A stretch of 7,291 bases of DNA from Prevotellaceae bacterium (GTDB lineage Bacteria > Bacteroidota > Bacteroidia > Bacteroidales > UBA932). The stretch covers positions 1 to 7,291 of the forward strand of contig JAITSM010000044.1 of NCBI GenBank assembly GCA_031287815.1, written 5' to 3'. The notes under the pieces were generated by a model. The model saw nothing but the letters and a program-made list of their open reading frames with translations. It searched no databases and was not told where the DNA came from. Each line of letters opens with the position of its first letter. Position 1 is the stretch's first letter. Made by a program: the position numbers and the translations under genes. Positions 6,381 to 7,291 of the stretch are shown in pieces.

Positions 6381-6452
6381 TTAAAAGTTAAGAGTTAAAA
6401 ACTAAGAGTGCTGGCGCCAGTCAACTCTTAGTTCTTAGTTCTTAACTTTTAA
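6381..6452. repeat. Long inverted repeat (29-bp arms) with a palindromic loop
   Basis: The arms 6381-6409 and 6424-6452 match at 26 of 29 positions, with mismatches only in the middle. The 14-nt loop contains the perfect 10-bp palindrome CTGGCGCCAG (6411-6420). The arms are built from TTAAG/CTAAG-type low-complexity words. RNA from either strand would form a very stable hairpin, but no clean U-tract follows on the minus strand. It lies just upstream of the methyltransferase promoter and could insulate it or end transcripts entering from the right. Confidence 0.85.
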
Positions 6453-6553
6453 AAATCGCCTCCCACAATAACTGCAACCATACCGGCATATTCACTTCTG
6501 CCGTTATTCGCAGCAAAAGCAGTTGTATTTTTAACCTTATAAGTTTTAGTTTC
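6449..6553 (-). pseudogene. Possible 3' remnant of a protein gene
   Basis: One minus-strand frame reads 34 codons after a TAG at 6556-6554 and ends in TAA at 6451-6449. Its end reads protein-like (NNGRSEYAGMVAVIVGGDF) with GGC/GCC/GGT codons in an otherwise AT-rich spacer. There is no upstream start codon, so it would be a decayed or truncated C-terminus. Other frames here are also open, so chance is possible. The inverted repeat begins exactly at its stop. Confidence 0.2.
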
Positions 6554-6564
6554 CTATTTTTTTG

Positions 6565-6572
6565 TATTTTTG
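6565..6572 (+). promoter_or_regulatory. Plus-strand -7 box facing the hairpin-rich spacer
   Basis: TATTTTTG (6565-6572) fits TAnnTTTG and lies in TTTTGTATTTTTGTGTCC, a context very like strong Bacteroidales promoters. The -33 element is weak (TTTTAG, 6544-6549, with short spacing). No plus-strand CDS follows, so it would drive the candidate RNA that begins near 6579. Confidence 0.45.
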
Positions 6573-6578
6573 TGTCCG

Positions 6579-6828
6579 CTTTAATATAAAAGGTGCCTTT
6601 GCACCCAGAGAATTATAGCTCCTTAGTATTCTATGTGTGCTTGAGGCACCTTAACCGTTCAATAGTGTTTGGTAGCAGGTATTGAACGGGGAAGAACAGG
6701 GGCTATATTTATTTTGCCCCTGCGTGGTATGCAAAGAACATTTTAGTTTTATGGTTGCGCGATGAAGCCTTGAGGGAACAAGGCGCAACGGTGGTAGCGT
6801 TTGGTTTGTTGGATATTTTAATTCTTTT
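6579..6828 (+). ncRNA. Candidate structured non-coding RNA
   Basis: Downstream of the plus-strand -7 box there are four consecutive strong secondary structures and no ORF of note. P1: AAGGTGCC (6590-6597) with GGCACCTT (6645-6652), continued by GCAC/GTGC (6601-6604, 6637-6640) and AGAAT/ATTCT (6609-6613, 6628-6632) across near-symmetric internal loops, making a rod of about 63 nt. P2: CCGTTCAATA (6655-6664) with TATTGAACGG (6680-6689), 10 bp. P3: CAGGGGC (6697-6703) with GCCCCTG (6716-6722). P4: GTTGCG/CGCAAC (6754-6759, 6784-6789) stacked on CCTTG/CAAGG (6768-6772, 6779-6783) with an 8-nt bulge. I see none of the conserved cores of tmRNA, RNase P or SRP RNA. The 3' end is uncertain; a T-rich stretch runs 6812-6829. 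It might instead be the 3' UTR of the minus-strand gene. Confidence 0.42.
6582..6605 (-). terminator. Terminator-like hairpin for the gene at 6848-7291
   Basis: On the minus strand GGTGC (6605-6601), loop AAAG, GCACC (6596-6592) is followed by TTTTATATTA (6591-6582). It could end transcription about 240 nt past the cysteine-rich gene's stop. Its bases also belong to helix P1 of the plus-strand candidate RNA, so the two readings compete. Confidence 0.4.
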
Positions 6829-6847
6829 TACATGGTTTCTGGTTTAA

Positions 6848-7291
6848 CTAACAGCAGGCACATCTGCGTGCATTGAATTCCATCCACCAGTAGTAATATT
6901 TGGCATTTTTCGCCTTGCATACCTGCCAGCAGGCATAGTCGTCATAGGTGAAGTAGGTTTCAGTATCCTCATATATTGAGCATACGGTCTTGTACGGACG
7001 GCATGGTTTCCAACACGAGGTGTTTTCATACGTTCCGTATGCAGTTTGTATGACGGTATTGCATTGGTTGCGGAGTTGGGTATACGCCTTATAACATTCA
7101 CCGGTACAGCCACCATCATTAGTTGTATATGTCCCGGTAGTTTTACACGTCCCGCCACAATTTGTTGTTCCGGTAACGCAGCAATTCAATAATCCCGCAG
7201 CCTCGCTGTTCTTTCCGCACAACACGCCCGGACAACCGGTGGCGTCGGTGAGTGCAGTAATAGTACCGCCCGTATAAGTGTTGGCGGTTAC
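6848..7291 (-). CDS. Cysteine-rich protein of unknown function, C-terminal part (runs off the right edge)
   Basis: The minus-strand frame is open from the window edge to a TAG at 6850-6848, giving 147 residues. A GTG at 7225 is an internal codon, because the frame continues upstream (TGGTITALTDATGCPG before it), so the true start lies outside the window. There are 17 cysteines (about 11.6%), many in patterned pairs: LNCCV, NCGGTCK, GGCTGEC, SCWKPC, ACWQVC and a C-terminal RRCACC. There is a Thr/Gly-rich stretch near 40-65 of the visible part and an aromatic patch (KYYYWWMEF) near the end. Such Cys density suggests a disulfide-bonded exported domain or a metal-binding module. Its tail does not match the FISUMP ending of the 1102-2970 protein. 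I do not recognise the family. Confidence 0.8.
   Translation of the reverse strand, partial: VTANTYTGGTITALTDATGCPGVLCGKNSEAAGLLNCCVTGTTNCGGTCKTTGTYTTNDGGCTGECYKAYTQLRNQCNTVIQTAYGTYENTSCWKPCRPYKTVCSIYEDTETYFTYDDYACWQVCKAKNAKYYYWWMEFNARRCACC

Noticed and set aside
6579..6828. Assignment of the candidate RNA to tmRNA, RNase P, SRP RNA or an integron attC site
   Set aside because: None of the conserved core sequences of these classes was found. 6S RNA cannot be excluded but cannot be supported by eye either.
6844..7158. 104-codon minus-strand ORF overlapping the cysteine-rich gene in another frame
   Set aside because: The overlapping frame with patterned cysteines stays open to the window edge. 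The 104-codon frame is an ordinary shadow.

Overview
The window looks like a piece of a Bacteroidetes (probably Bacteroidales) chromosome. Several things point there. A consensus Bacteroidetes promoter (TTTG, 19 bp, TAnnTTTG) is present, ribosome-binding sites are weak and A-rich, and there is a large secreted protein with FISUMP-like (Fibrobacter succinogenes major paralogous) domains. An N-terminus of the Bacteroidales type MATNKDWLPR is also present, and the spacers are AT-rich with short low-complexity motifs around moderately GC-rich genes. Every protein gene called here lies on the minus strand, so gene order is described from high to low coordinates.

From the right edge: 6848-7291 is the C-terminal part of a very cysteine-rich, probably exported protein of unknown function. 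Next comes a gene-poor spacer (6281-6847). It holds a plus-strand promoter facing a run of strong hairpins (a candidate non-coding RNA, about 6579-6828), a terminator-like hairpin on the minus strand, a possible gene remnant, a long inverted repeat with a palindromic loop (6381-6452), and a minus-strand promoter for the next gene.

6280 down to 3406 is a compact three-gene unit: a class I SAM-dependent methyltransferase of the rRNA-methyltransferase-like type, a two-TM sensor histidine kinase whose start overlaps the methyltransferase stop by 4 bp (ATGA), and lgt (prolipoprotein diacylglyceryl transferase), followed by an intrinsic terminator. No response regulator is present in the window.

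A separate transcription unit begins at the strong promoter at 3240-3270. It has a leader of about 260 nt that contains a short hydrophobic ORF, a predicted H-type pseudoknot and a GAAA-loop hairpin. It then encodes a secreted protein of about 622 aa with two FISUMP-like modules flanking an Ig-like module. Downstream lies an 18-copy tandem array of 21/22-bp units (647-1028) and then the start of a conserved hypothetical Bacteroidales protein that runs off the left edge (1-598).

The three central genes are ordinary housekeeping or envelope functions. The interesting material is between the genes: the pseudoknotted leader, the candidate plus-strand RNA, the phased minisatellite, and a 10-mer (CACCTTAACC) shared by two start-codon contexts and the candidate RNA. 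I found no convincing new defence or mobile system.
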